Below the pieces are notes generated by a model that saw only the letters and a list, made by a program, of their open reading frames with translations, had not been told where the DNA came from and did no database searches. A DNA stretch of 42,007 nt. Source: Holophagaceae bacterium (lineage in GTDB: Bacteria; Acidobacteriota; Holophagae; Holophagales; Holophagaceae). Both the position numbers and the translations under genes were made by a program. Of the stretch, positions 34,383 through 42,007 are shown one piece after another; the first letter of the stretch is position 1, and each line of letters starts with the position of its first letter. The stretch spans positions 1 through 42,007 of the forward strand of contig JANYJQ010000117.1 in NCBI GenBank assembly GCA_025358435.1, in the 5' to 3' direction.

Positions 34383-34685
34383 TCAACCCTTCAACAGATT
34401 GATTTCATCAACCTGGATGTTGCCCTTCTTGCGATACAGGGCCACCACCAAAGCGAGTCCCACCGCCACTTCTGCCGCTGCAAAGCCCATCACCAGCAGC
34501 GCGAACGCCTGGCCATGGACCGTGCCTGACAGCCGGGCGAAGGCGATGAAATTCAGATTGGCCGCGTTGAGCATGAGCTCCACGCACATCAGGATCACCA
34601 GCGCGTTGCGGCGGATGAGCACACCGGCCACGCCCACCGACCAGAGCAGGAATGAGATCAGGAGCACCGCGTTCATCGAGACCAT
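34383..34685 (-). CDS. nuoK: NADH-quinone oxidoreductase subunit K
   Basis: A 100-residue subunit with three membrane helices. The two conserved membrane glutamates are E36 (CVELMLNAANL) and E72 (AAAEVAVGLALVV), at the same positions as in E. coli NuoK. AGGAG lies seven bases before the ATG at 34685. It follows nuoJ closely. Confidence 0.96.
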   Translation of the reverse strand: MVSMNAVLLISFLLWSVGVAGVLIRRNALVILMCVELMLNAANLNFIAFARLSGTVHGQAFALLVMGFAAAEVAVGLALVVALYRKKGNIQVDEINLLKG

Positions 34686-34694
34686 ATGTGGCTC

Positions 34695-35243
34695 CTATAC
34701 CCTTTCCGATTTCGCCAGCACGATGGCCCCGACGAGGGCCACCAGCAGGATCACCGAGAGGATTTCAAAAGGCAGGATGAAGTTCGCGAAAAGGCCGCGG
34801 CTCACCGCTTGCGCGTTGCCCAGGTTTTCCGTGGCGCCCACCAGGCCTGGTTGGAGTGTCAGGGCCTCGTTCGTGCTGGCGCCGAAGAGCGCTGTGCGGA
34901 ATACACCTGCGAAAGCGAGCAGGCCGAGTCCGACGAGCGGAATCGCGAATTTCGTCTGGGTCTGGAATATGCCCTTCTCCTGATACTTGGTGAGTTCCAC
35001 GAGCATCACGACAAAGAGGAAAAGCACCACAATTCCGCCTGCGTAGACCAGCAATTGCGCCACACCCAGGAACTCCGCCTGCAGTGAAAGGAAACAACCC
35101 GCCACGCAGATCATCGAGAATAGGAACCCGATGACGCTATGAACGGCGCTCTTGGAGAAGATCAACACACCAGCGCCACCCACGGCCAACAGGCCGAAGA
35201 TCACGAACATGTATTGGCCGAGCTTGATGAGGAGTTGTTCCAT
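34695..35243 (-). CDS. nuoJ: NADH-quinone oxidoreductase subunit J
   Basis: A 182-residue membrane subunit of complex I with five helices. The third contains the typical AQLLVYAGGIVVLFLFVVML segment, with the pi-bulge region. AAGG lies before the ATG at 35243. It is between nuoI and nuoK. Confidence 0.95.
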   Translation of the reverse strand: MEQLLIKLGQYMFVIFGLLAVGGAGVLIFSKSAVHSVIGFLFSMICVAGCFLSLQAEFLGVAQLLVYAGGIVVLFLFVVMLVELTKYQEKGIFQTQTKFAIPLVGLGLLAFAGVFRTALFGASTNEALTLQPGLVGATENLGNAQAVSRGLFANFILPFEILSVILLVALVGAIVLAKSERV

Positions 35244-35280
35244 GGCGGACCTTGAAAGAAGAACAGCTGGTGCGGAGGAG

Positions 35281-35799
35281 TTAGTCCTCGCTGGAGACTG
35301 AGTAGTGGCTCACGGGCGTGGGGTCGAACATGTTCTGGAACCCGCCTTCCATCGCGTGGGAGAAATCCTCGCGGTTGTAAGTGGCCAGCTCGAACTGGTG
35401 GTTCAGGATGATGGAATCGAAGCCGCAGCTCTCAACGCAGAACTCGCAGAAGATGCAGCGTTCCATCTCGAAGTCGTACCGGATGGGAAAGGGGGTTTTG
35501 CGGCCCTCCTTTTTGCCTTTTTCGATGGTGATGACCTGGGTGGGGCAGATCTTTTCGCAAGCCATGCAGCATACGCATTTGACCTCGCCCTGCTCATCCT
35601 TGATCATCTGCAGCCGGCCGCGGAACCTAGGCATCAGCGTCGTGGGGACTTCGGGGTATTCCACCACGACGTGGGTGCGCTTGAGGCCGCGGTTGGCCTG
35701 GCGAAGGACCTTGCCGAAATATTTCCCGGTGAGTTTCATGCCCCCGTAGATGTCGAAGGGGATCAGGGTGCGGAGCAACGAATATCTCGGTGATGCCAT
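35281..35799 (-). CDS. nuoI: NADH-quinone oxidoreductase subunit I
   Basis: A 172-residue subunit with two [4Fe-4S] clusters (N6a and N6b) that pass electrons to NuoB. Cysteines: C75, C78, C81 and C85P in the first motif, C115, C118, C121 and C125 in the second. The usual proline after the last cysteine is Gly here (ESCGFDS). GAGG lies before the ATG at 35799; a longer frame antisense to nothing but overlapping nuoH is rejected. It is the likely entry point from any ferredoxin donor in this operon. Confidence 0.95.
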   Translation of the reverse strand: MASPRYSLLRTLIPFDIYGGMKLTGKYFGKVLRQANRGLKRTHVVVEYPEVPTTLMPRFRGRLQMIKDEQGEVKCVCCMACEKICPTQVITIEKGKKEGRKTPFPIRYDFEMERCIFCEFCVESCGFDSIILNHQFELATYNREDFSHAMEGGFQNMFDPTPVSHYSVSSED

Positions 35800-35807
35800 T
35801 GTCGACC

Positions 35808-37031
35808 TCAGGCGGCGTAGCGGAGCAAGGCCGCGATGACGAACATGACCAGCGTGTAGGGGATCAGGAACTTCCAGCCCACGTCCATGAGCTGGTCGTA
35901 GCGGTAGCGTGGAACCGTCGCGCGCACCCACAGGAAGACAAAGAGCAAGAAGAATATCTTGAGCAGGAACCAGAGAATGCTCGGGGTGCAAGTCCAGGCC
36001 AGGAATGCGCTAGGGCTGTTCTGGAAAAAGTGGTTCCAGGTCGGCTGAAGCCCGAACGGCAAGAGATAGTGGCCCCCCAGGAAGAAGGCGCTCGCCAGGG
36101 CGGAAACCGTGATCATCGAGGCATATTCAGACAGGAAGAAAAAGCTGAACTTCATGCCCGAGTATTCCGTGTGGAAGCCCGCCACCAGCTCGTTTTCGGC
36201 CTCGGCCAGATCGAAGGGCGTGCGGTTGGTTTCGGCGAACCCGCATGTGGTGTAGACAAAGAAGCCCACAAACATCAGCAACGTCCTGCCGATGCCCACC
36301 AGCCCATTGACTGGAATGTCCGTGGCCATGCGCGTGCTCATCTCGTTGAAGTTCAGGGAGCCCGTGAGCACCACCGGGACCAGAAGGCTGAGGGTCAGGG
36401 GCACTTCATAGCTGACGATCTGGGCCGCGCTGCGGAGGCCGCCGAGCAGCGGGTACTTGGAGTTGGAGGCCCAGGCGCCCAGAACGATGCCGTAAACGCC
36501 CACGGAGGCCACGCCCAGGATGAAGAGCAGGCCAACATTCAAGTCCGTCAGAAACCCGTAGAACGGAAGACCGCCCAGATAAGGGAATTTCGCGGGGAAG
36601 TAGAAAAGTGCGCCGGGCGCGAAACCGATGGCTGCAAACACGGTGAAGGCCGCCACCATTGCCAGCGCGGGGGACAGCACAAAAACCGCTTTGTCAGCTT
36701 CAATTGGAACGATGTCCTCCTTGGTGAGGAGCTTGAGGGCATCTGCGATGAACATGGGCAGGCCGCGGAAGATTGAAATCACGGGCCATCTTCCCAGCCA
36801 CCACATGAACCCATTCAAACCACCCGTAAAGGTCCGGGACTGATGGGTCCGGCCTCGCTGCGCGCCCCAAAGTCCGCCGGCCACCCGGGTGGCGCCCAAG
36901 CGCACCTGCACGTAGCCGATCACCTTGCGTTCTGCAAAGGTGAGCAAGGGGACCAGCGTCATCACGAACCCCATGACCACAACGATCTGCAGCAGGGAAA
37001 TGACCAGATATTGAGTCAGCGTCGGCGTCAT
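35808..37031 (-). CDS. nuoH: NADH-quinone oxidoreductase subunit H with loop insertion
   Basis: A 407-residue quinone-site membrane subunit of complex I. Typical segments: FAERKVIGYVQVRLGATRV (32-50), FIADALKLLTKEDIVP (94-109), AETNRTPFDLAEAENELVAGFHTEYSG and the final WVRATVPRYRYDQLM. Between RV-GGLWG and LPMFIADALK lies an extra segment of about 35 residues (about 56-91) rich in Trp/Arg/Gly, missing from the usual RVGP-GLLQPIADGIK junction. It adds much of the excess over the normal length of about 330 residues. GAGGATT lies before the ATG. Confidence 0.95.
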   Translation of the reverse strand: MTPTLTQYLVISLLQIVVVMGFVMTLVPLLTFAERKVIGYVQVRLGATRVAGGLWGAQRGRTHQSRTFTGGLNGFMWWLGRWPVISIFRGLPMFIADALKLLTKEDIVPIEADKAVFVLSPALAMVAAFTVFAAIGFAPGALFYFPAKFPYLGGLPFYGFLTDLNVGLLFILGVASVGVYGIVLGAWASNSKYPLLGGLRSAAQIVSYEVPLTLSLLVPVVLTGSLNFNEMSTRMATDIPVNGLVGIGRTLLMFVGFFVYTTCGFAETNRTPFDLAEAENELVAGFHTEYSGMKFSFFFLSEYASMITVSALASAFFLGGHYLLPFGLQPTWNHFFQNSPSAFLAWTCTPSILWFLLKIFFLLFVFLWVRATVPRYRYDQLMDVGWKFLIPYTLVMFVIAALLRYAA

Positions 37032-37053
37032 TGTTGAATCCTCATCGATCTAC

Positions 37054-37117
37054 GCTCGGGGATCATCGATCCACCTCGGCCGCCCCTAAATGGCTCGGGG
37101 ATCATCGATCCACCTCG
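37054..37117. repeat. 25-bp perfect direct repeat at the nuoD-nuoH junction
   Basis: Two identical 25-base copies (37054-37078 and 37093-37117) start 39 bases apart. The second includes the final Glu-Val-Asp-Arg codons and the TGA of nuoD; the first repeats them after the stop. A degenerate third copy (TCATCGATCTAC) precedes nuoH near 37042-37053. It marks the place where nuoE, nuoF and nuoG normally lie. Confidence 0.75.
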
Positions 37118-38202
37118 CCGAGCACGACGTCCAGGGTTCCGATGGCGGCGATCACGTCCGCCAACAGGCGGCCTACAACCATCTTGGACAAGGCCTGGAG
37201 GTTGATAAACGAGGGTGCCCTGATATGCATGCGATAGGGATTCTGTCCGCCCTTCTCACCGACAAAGTAATAGCCCAATTCACCTTTGGGGGCCTCGATG
37301 GCGTGGTAGACCTCGTTCACTTCGGACTTCAGAACTTTGGGGAGCTTGGCCATCACCGGGCCTTCGGGAAGTCCGTCCAGGCACTGATTGATGATCCGAT
37401 GGGCCTGGCGCATTTCTTCCAGACGCACCAGGTACCGGGCGTAGGTATCGGCTGCCGTCTGGGTCGCCACTTCGAAATCCATTTCCGCATAGGAGGCGTA
37501 GGGGAACGCCTTGCGGATGTCGTAGTTCGAGCCGGCCGCGCGAAGCACCGGCCCCGTTACTCCGAGAGCAATCGCATCTTCGGCATTGAGAAGGGCCACG
37601 CCGATGGTGCGCTTCTTCCAAATGCGGTTTTCCGTGAGCAGCGTCTCGTATTCATCGATGCAATCCAGAAACCTGGCCTGAAAGGCGCGGACCAGCTTTT
37701 CGAGGCCCGGCGGAAGGTCTTCCCGCAGGCCGCCGATGCGGAAGGCGGTGGTGGTGAGCCTCGCACCGCAGAAGGCCTCGAATATGGAGAGGATTTCTTC
37801 ACGTTCACGAAAGGCGTAGAGGAAGACCGTCATCGCTCCGATGTCGAGCGCGTGGGTGCCCAGCCACAGCAGGTGCGAGGTGATGCGGTTCAGCTCCGTG
37901 AGCATGGTGCGGATGTAATGGGCGCGCCGTGGAACCGTGATGCCAAATAGTTTTTCAACTCCCTCGGCCCAACCGAGGTTATTGCTGACCGAAGCCACAT
38001 AGTCCGTGCGGTCCGTCCATACCTGGCCCTGGAAGAAGGTCTTGTTCTCGCAGATCTTTTCCACACCCCGATGCAGGTAGCCGATCATCGGCGTGCAGCG
38101 GGTGATGGTCTCGCCGTCCAGATGCAGCTTCACCCTTAGCACCCCATGAGTCGATGGGTGCTGCGGGCCCAGGTTGATTTCCATTTCCTCGGTTTTGAAC
38201 AC
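37102..38202 (-). CDS. nuoD: NADH-quinone oxidoreductase subunit D
   Basis: A 366-residue subunit of the complex I hydrophilic arm that helps form the quinone site. The quinone contacts are conserved: H19 in QHPSTHG and Y68 in TDRTDYVA, at the 49-residue separation known from Thermus Nqo4. The C terminus ends in the usual LGEVDR. The start is GTG at 38202, with AGGAG seven bases ahead. nuoC is upstream with a 25-base gap; NuoC and NuoD are separate, not fused. Confidence 0.96.
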   Translation of the reverse strand: MFKTEEMEINLGPQHPSTHGVLRVKLHLDGETITRCTPMIGYLHRGVEKICENKTFFQGQVWTDRTDYVASVSNNLGWAEGVEKLFGITVPRRAHYIRTMLTELNRITSHLLWLGTHALDIGAMTVFLYAFREREEILSIFEAFCGARLTTTAFRIGGLREDLPPGLEKLVRAFQARFLDCIDEYETLLTENRIWKKRTIGVALLNAEDAIALGVTGPVLRAAGSNYDIRKAFPYASYAEMDFEVATQTAADTYARYLVRLEEMRQAHRIINQCLDGLPEGPVMAKLPKVLKSEVNEVYHAIEAPKGELGYYFVGEKGGQNPYRMHIRAPSFINLQALSKMVVGRLLADVIAAIGTLDVVLGEVDR

Positions 38203-38227
38203 CAGGAACTCCTAATACGCGTTTGCT

Positions 38228-39883
38228 TCAGTCTGCCTTCGGGACCTTGAGATTGATGCCCATGTTCCCTGCCTGTTCCATGGCCATCCGCATGAGCACT
38301 CCGGAACGGTCCTCGCGGAAATCGATATCCCGCTGGCCCCAGCCGAGGGTGGGATATTCCTTGCGGAGCGGATAGCCTTCCCAGTCCTCCGGGCAGAGAA
38401 TCCGAGTCATGTCCGGATGGCCGCTGAATCGGATGCCGAACATGTCGTAGATCTCCCGCTCCATCCAATTGGCGGACGGGTAGATCTCCACAGCGCTCTC
38501 CAGGTCCTGCCCTTCCTTCACCAGCACACGAATCCTAAGTCGCTTCCGGCGGCTGATGGACGTGAGTTGGTAGACGACGGAAAACGCAAACCCATTCGCC
38601 GCCGGATAGTGCGTTGCGGTCTGATCCGCCAGCATTTCGTACCGTAGCGAGGCGTCGCCTTTGCAGAACATGAGAGTCTCGATCAGGCCGTCTGGATGCA
38701 CTTGCAAGATCAGCTCGCCGCTCTGCTCGAAGGCCTGGGAAACCTTTCCGTCCAGCAGGTCCATGAGGTGCAGCAGGTCGGGATCCTTGGCTTCAGAGGG
38801 CGCCGGGAATTCCATGTCCGTATCGTTCTTTTTCGGAAGCGCGCGTACGGGCGGTTTCGGGGCATCCTTCCCCTCAGCCAGGGCCTTGGCTTTCGCGGTT
38901 TCAAAATCCGCCTGCTGCTTGATCCACTTCGCCTCGTCCGCGGCCATGGCAGCCTTCTGTTCTTCCTGGTAGGTGTGCAGGCTTGGCAAAGGCACGGTCT
39001 TCGGCATCACCACCTGGCGATTCGGTGCGGATTTGTAGTCGATGACATAGGGACCCGCTGCGACTTCGACCGCCGCATGCGCTTCGGCCTCCACCACCGG
39101 AGGCGGCACAAGCGTCGCTTCTCCGATCACTTCGTACTTGATGACTTCAACGGGGCAGTTCGCGGCGGCGGTGATGATGCTGCTGATAAGCCGCTCCCCA
39201 TCCGACGGATTGAGGCCGCTTTTCTCTGCCCGGTTCTCGGATTCCTTGCCATCCGCCCGGACGCCAGCCTTGATCGTGCAGGTCGTCTCGGTGACGCGGA
39301 ATACTTCGGGGCTGTCTGCTTCGCAAGCGTTGCAGACAATGCAGCCTTCTTCGATCCACACCTTGGTGACGCGGGGTTTGGCTGCCTCGGTTATGGATGG
39401 TGCAGCTGCGGGGGATGGGGCAGCGGCAGCGCGGATGTTGGCCGTTGTCCCAAGGGCCGCATCAACCGCATTTTCTATGTCGGTATCTACCACATGTGGC
39501 ATAGGCGCAGGTGTCGCAGGCAGAGGTGACACAGGGGGCGCGGCTTCTGCGGCAGAGGCGGGCGCGATAGGGGTAGCTGGGGTTGTTGGAACTGGAACCA
39601 CAGCAGCAGTCGGCTTAGCTGCAGCGCTGGCCACCTGGTCGAACTTGATCACTTCCACGGGACAGCTGGCGGCAGCCGCAATGATGGCTTCTTCAAGGTT
39701 CGCCTGCAGGTCCGGCTTCAGTTCCGCCTTCTCCTCGCGGTTCTCGCTCTCCTTGCCATCCTGGCGGGCCTCGCCCTTGATGTGGCAGCTGTCCTCGGTG
39801 ACATGGAAGACATCAGGGCATTCGGCCTCGCAGGCGTTGCAAACGATGCAGCCTTCTTCGATCCAGACCTTCGTGATTGCCAT
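38228..39883 (-). CDS. nuoC: NuoC with two N-terminal ferredoxin-like domains
   Basis: A 551-residue protein, about three times the usual NuoC. Residues about 365-551 are NuoC (30-kDa subunit), including EIYPSANWMEREIYDMFGIR and the RILCPEDWEGYPLRKEYP region. Residues 1-80 and 171-250 are two similar ferredoxin-like domains. Domain 1 has C12, C15, C18, C22, C33 and C74-P. Domain 2 has C181, C184, C187, then S191 instead of Cys, C202 and C243-P. The pattern fits single [4Fe-4S] ferredoxins like that of Thermotoga, in which three N-terminal cysteines and the C-P cysteine bind the cluster and two others form a disulfide. Ala/Pro linkers (about 85-165 and 255-300) and a helical stretch (about 305-345) separate the domains. 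Fused ferredoxins could bring electrons to the neighbouring NuoI/NuoB clusters. Confidence 0.88.
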   Translation of the reverse strand: MAITKVWIEEGCIVCNACEAECPDVFHVTEDSCHIKGEARQDGKESENREEKAELKPDLQANLEEAIIAAAASCPVEVIKFDQVASAAAKPTAAVVPVPTTPATPIAPASAAEAAPPVSPLPATPAPMPHVVDTDIENAVDAALGTTANIRAAAAPSPAAAPSITEAAKPRVTKVWIEEGCIVCNACEADSPEVFRVTETTCTIKAGVRADGKESENRAEKSGLNPSDGERLISSIITAAANCPVEVIKYEVIGEATLVPPPVVEAEAHAAVEVAAGPYVIDYKSAPNRQVVMPKTVPLPSLHTYQEEQKAAMAADEAKWIKQQADFETAKAKALAEGKDAPKPPVRALPKKNDTDMEFPAPSEAKDPDLLHLMDLLDGKVSQAFEQSGELILQVHPDGLIETLMFCKGDASLRYEMLADQTATHYPAANGFAFSVVYQLTSISRRKRLRIRVLVKEGQDLESAVEIYPSANWMEREIYDMFGIRFSGHPDMTRILCPEDWEGYPLRKEYPTLGWGQRDIDFREDRSGVLMRMAMEQAGNMGINLKVPKAD

Positions 39884-39912
39884 ATCTCTTTTTCCTTCCG
39901 GAGGCCTGCGGC

Positions 39913-40431
39913 CTAACTCACCGATTCAAAGATCTCGGCGTATTTATCGGCCATGGAGCTGGTCATGATTTTGTCTTGGAGTTTCAGGAATCCATAGATC
40001 AGACCCTCGGGACGGGGCGGGCATCCTGGGATGAAGACGTCCACGGGCACGATCTTGTCCACGCCCTGGATGGTGTGATAGCTGTCGAAGGGTCCGCCGG
40101 CTGTGGCGCACGAGCCCATGGCGATGACCCACTTGGGCTCTGGCATTTGGTCATAGAGCTTCTTGATCACCGGAGCCATTTTGTAGGTCACAGTGCCCGC
40201 CACGATCATCAAATCACTCTGGCGGGGGGTGGCCCGGAAGATGCCGGCGCCGAAACGGTCGAAGTCGAACTTGGAAGCCCCGGCGGCCATCATCTCGATG
40301 GCGCAGCAGGCAAGGCCGAAGGACATGGGCCACACGCTGGTGGCGCGCGCCCAGTTGATGACGCGTTCGACTTTGGTGGTGATGAGGATGTGCTCGAGAA
40401 CGTCTGGTCCATTCATGCCATTCATTCCCAT
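39913..40431 (-). CDS. nuoB: NADH-quinone oxidoreductase subunit B
   Basis: A 172-residue subunit carrying cluster N2, the last Fe-S cluster before quinone. Its ligands C42, C43 ([10 protein letters not shown]), C108 (GSCAT) and C137 (PGCPPRPEG) have the same spacing as in E. coli. The start at 40431 is supported by AAAGGAG; an in-frame extension reading through nuoA is rejected. The start overlaps the nuoA end by 10 bases. Confidence 0.96.
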   Translation of the reverse strand: MGMNGMNGPDVLEHILITTKVERVINWARATSVWPMSFGLACCAIEMMAAGASKFDFDRFGAGIFRATPRQSDLMIVAGTVTYKMAPVIKKLYDQMPEPKWVIAMGSCATAGGPFDSYHTIQGVDKIVPVDVFIPGCPPRPEGLIYGFLKLQDKIMTSSMADKYAEIFESVS

Positions 40432-40775
40432 GTGAGAGCTCCTTTGGCCCAGATGTACCCATAACCGAACAACAGCAGGAACAGGAAGAACAGCATCTCG
40501 ACCAGGCCGAACAGTGCCAATTCCTTGATCTGGATGGCCCAGGGCATCAGGAAAACTGTTTCCACATCGAAGATCAGGAACATCACCGCAACCATGTAAT
40601 AACGCACTGAGAATTTCTCGCGGGCCCCAGTGGTGGGCGTGATGCCGCATTCATAAACCATGTACTTGTTCAAATTGGGAGATTTGGGCCGGAGCAGGCG
40701 GGCGAGACCCCAGACTATGGGCGGTGTCGCCATAGAAATGAGCAGAAGTAACAGAATCGGGGCATAACCTCGCAT
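40422..40775 (-). CDS. nuoA: NADH-quinone oxidoreductase subunit A
   Basis: A 117-residue membrane subunit with three helices. It has the conserved loop [20 protein letters not shown] and [16 protein letters not shown] is before the ATG at 40775. It is the first gene of the nuo operon and overlaps nuoB. The structured intergenic region at 40848-40953 lies in its presumed leader. Confidence 0.96.
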   Translation of the reverse strand: MRGYAPILLLLLISMATPPIVWGLARLLRPKSPNLNKYMVYECGITPTTGAREKFSVRYYMVAVMFLIFDVETVFLMPWAIQIKELALFGLVEMLFFLFLLLFGYGYIWAKGALTWE

Positions 40776-41079
40776 ATGGACTCCGGAGCCAAATTAGCCG
40801 TTGCAGCAATCCGATCTTGTGATTTTCATGTTGCTCCGGCATAGAGGCTCCAGCTTTGCGAGCGTAGTGAGCAAGAGAGCGCACTGCGCTTGATAGCTGG
40901 AGGGGCCCTAACGAACTAACCAGAAAAGCACCGGTTAGTTCACAATGGCCCCTAATTCTGCGGCTTAAGCCCGGCGCGGGTCAACGATAGATTCCGACAC
41001 TGAGGGTCCAATGTGACCATCGGCATGGAAAAACCGAGTCATGTGAAGCCTTCTCTCCAAAGACGGCATACCATATCTC
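40776..41079. promoter_or_regulatory. Divergent intergenic region between nuoA and the pilB-like gene, with inverted repeats
   Basis: This 304-base gap holds the start signals of two divergent units, though no clear -35/-10 pair was found. Two inverted repeats stand out. CTCCAGCT (40848-40855) pairs with AGCTGGAG (40895-40902), enclosing AGCGC-ACT-GCGCT. GAACTAACC (40913-40921) pairs with GGTTAGTTC (40933-40941), inside AGGGGCC (40901-40907) and GGCCCCT (40947-40953). They could form RNA hairpins in the nuo leader or act as protein-binding sites. No gene was found here. Confidence 0.5.
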
Positions 41080-42007
41080 ATGGCCGCACTCGATCCCTCA
41101 CTCCCCCATGAAGAGAAAACCCTGGTCTTGGAGATGCCCGACAAGGGCGACAAGACCCTGGCCGGCGATCTGACTCAGACAGACATGAGGCCCGAGCGCC
41201 TGCTGTATCCATCCCTGGATCTCACCAAGGAACCCGTGGATTTCGCACTTTTCCAGGCTATATCGCTGGACACCATGCTCAAGCACCATTTCGTGCCGGT
41301 GCAGGAGCGGGAGGGCGTCCTTTGGCTGGCCATGGCGGATCCCTTGGACGTGGTCACCCAGGACATGCTGCGGATGCAGCTCAAGCGCCCTTTGAAATTC
41401 GCCGGCGCTCCCCAGTCCCAGATCCAGGAAGTGCTCAAGAAATCAGAAAGCGGACAGAAGGCACTTGATGAAGTGGGCGAGGCCTTGAAGGTCCAGGTGC
41501 TCAGCGCAGAGGATGTGGATGATGAGGCTCTGGATCTGGAGAGGCTCACCGACAAGGACGAAGCCCCCATCGTGAAGCTGGTGGATACCACCATCTTCAA
41601 CGCCTTGCAGAGGCGCACTTCAGACATCCACCTGGAGACCACCGCCGCGGGTTTCCTGATCAAATACCGCATTGATGGCAGCCTCTATCCCGCGGCCGAT
41701 CCCATTGATAAGCGTTTTGCGTCCGCCATCATCAGCCGCGTCAAGGTCATGAGCGAGCTGGACATCGCCGAAAAGCGCAAGCCCCAGGACGGCCGCTTCA
41801 AACTTAAAGTGCGCGGCCGCGCCATCGATTTCCGCGTGAGCATCATGCCCACCATCCACGGCGAAGACGCGGTCATCCGCATCCTCGACAAGGAGAACCT
41901 CAGCGAGGAATTCAAGACCCTCAACCTCGACATCCTGGGGTTCTCGCAGCTCGAGCTGGTGCGGCTGCGGCGGTTCTCCAAGGAGCCCTACGGCATGTTC
42001 CTGGTGA
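41080..42007 (+). CDS. PilB/GspE-family ATPase (partial, 5' part)
   Basis: The first 309 residues of a type IV pilus or type II secretion assembly ATPase; the gene runs off the window just before the Walker A loop (RRFSKEPYGMFLV...). The N-terminal part (about 1-130) resembles the N1 domain. The catalytic-domain start is seen in IVKLVDTTIFNALQRRTSDI, HLETTAAGFLIKYRIDG and ISRVKVMSELDIAEKRKPQD, followed by GRFKLKVRGRAIDFRVSIMP. An in-frame TGA at 41044 limits the start to the ATG at 41080, which has no obvious ribosome binding site. The prepilin-like and PilR-like genes at 12-14 kb are possible partners. Confidence 0.85.
   Translation, partial: MAALDPSLPHEEKTLVLEMPDKGDKTLAGDLTQTDMRPERLLYPSLDLTKEPVDFALFQAISLDTMLKHHFVPVQEREGVLWLAMADPLDVVTQDMLRMQLKRPLKFAGAPQSQIQEVLKKSESGQKALDEVGEALKVQVLSAEDVDDEALDLERLTDKDEAPIVKLVDTTIFNALQRRTSDIHLETTAAGFLIKYRIDGSLYPAADPIDKRFASAIISRVKVMSELDIAEKRKPQDGRFKLKVRGRAIDFRVSIMPTIHGEDAVIRILDKENLSEEFKTLNLDILGFSQLELVRLRRFSKEPYGMFLV

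Noticed and set aside
35790-36776. A 328-codon open frame on the plus strand
   Set aside because: It is the complement of nuoH, with the same shadow-like composition and no start signal.
37054-37117. A CRISPR-like repeat
   Set aside because: Only two exact copies with a 14-base gap, one overlapping coding sequence; no array and no cas genes.
40913-40941. Inverted repeat before nuoA as a terminator
   Set aside because: The genes on either side are divergent, there is no T run after the stem, and the location suits a leader or operator better.

Overview
The window is a dense, roughly 60 % GC bacterial chromosome segment. Gene content points to an Acidobacteriota of the Holophagae type (Geothrix/Holophaga relatives): an rfb sugar cluster, an 11-gene nuo operon, a split ATP synthase operon, PilB and PilR-like genes, and several SpoIIE-type phosphatases. 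That placement is inference from overall character; there is no rRNA or other decisive marker here. No tRNA, rRNA, CRISPR array, insertion sequence or phage gene was recognised.

Layout. 1-1.4 kb: small membrane proteins and a short YidC/Oxa1-like insertase. 1.5-4.2 kb: fabG followed by a membrane HAMP/PP2C phosphatase. 4.3-9.1 kb: a secreted M28 peptidase fused to a two-domain VOC protein, a small exported protein, a secreted alpha/beta hydrolase, and an HTH regulator/membrane protein pair with a nested palindromic operator. 9.2-14.2 kb (minus strand): PilR-like sigma-54 activator, prepilin-like protein, yceD (DUF177), rpmF, plsX, fabD. 14.2-21.0 kb (minus): dTDP-rhamnose and surface polysaccharide operon rfbA-rfbC-rfbD-rgpF-like-rfbB-glycosyltransferase-methyltransferase; the large glycosyltransferase is a GC mosaic. 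21.0-24.0 kb (plus): glycosyltransferase, DUF1573 protein, EamA transporter. 24.0-26.8 kb (minus): a protein with RelA/SpoT-like nucleotidyltransferase motifs, then a STAS anti-anti-sigma protein, then a response regulator-PP2C phosphatase. 26.8-28.7 kb (minus): the Fo part of ATP synthase (two small membrane subunits, a and c), closed by a strong terminator. 28.8-40.8 kb (minus): nuoA-B-C-D-H-I-J-K-L-M-N, also closed by a terminator. 41.1 kb to the end (plus): the start of a PilB/GspE ATPase.

The standout is the respiratory complex I operon. It has no nuoE, nuoF or nuoG, so no NADH-oxidising module is encoded here, and its nuoC product carries two ferredoxin-like domains at the N terminus, joined by long Ala/Pro linkers to an otherwise normal NuoC. 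This suggests a complex I that takes electrons from a ferredoxin-type donor or through built-in ferredoxin domains. A 25-bp direct repeat lies at the nuoD/nuoH junction, exactly where nuoEFG normally sit, and NuoH carries an insertion of about 35 residues in a normally conserved loop. A second candidate system is the RelA/SpoT-like protein translationally coupled to a STAS protein and followed by a PP2C phosphatase, which could join nucleotide signalling to a partner-switch cascade.
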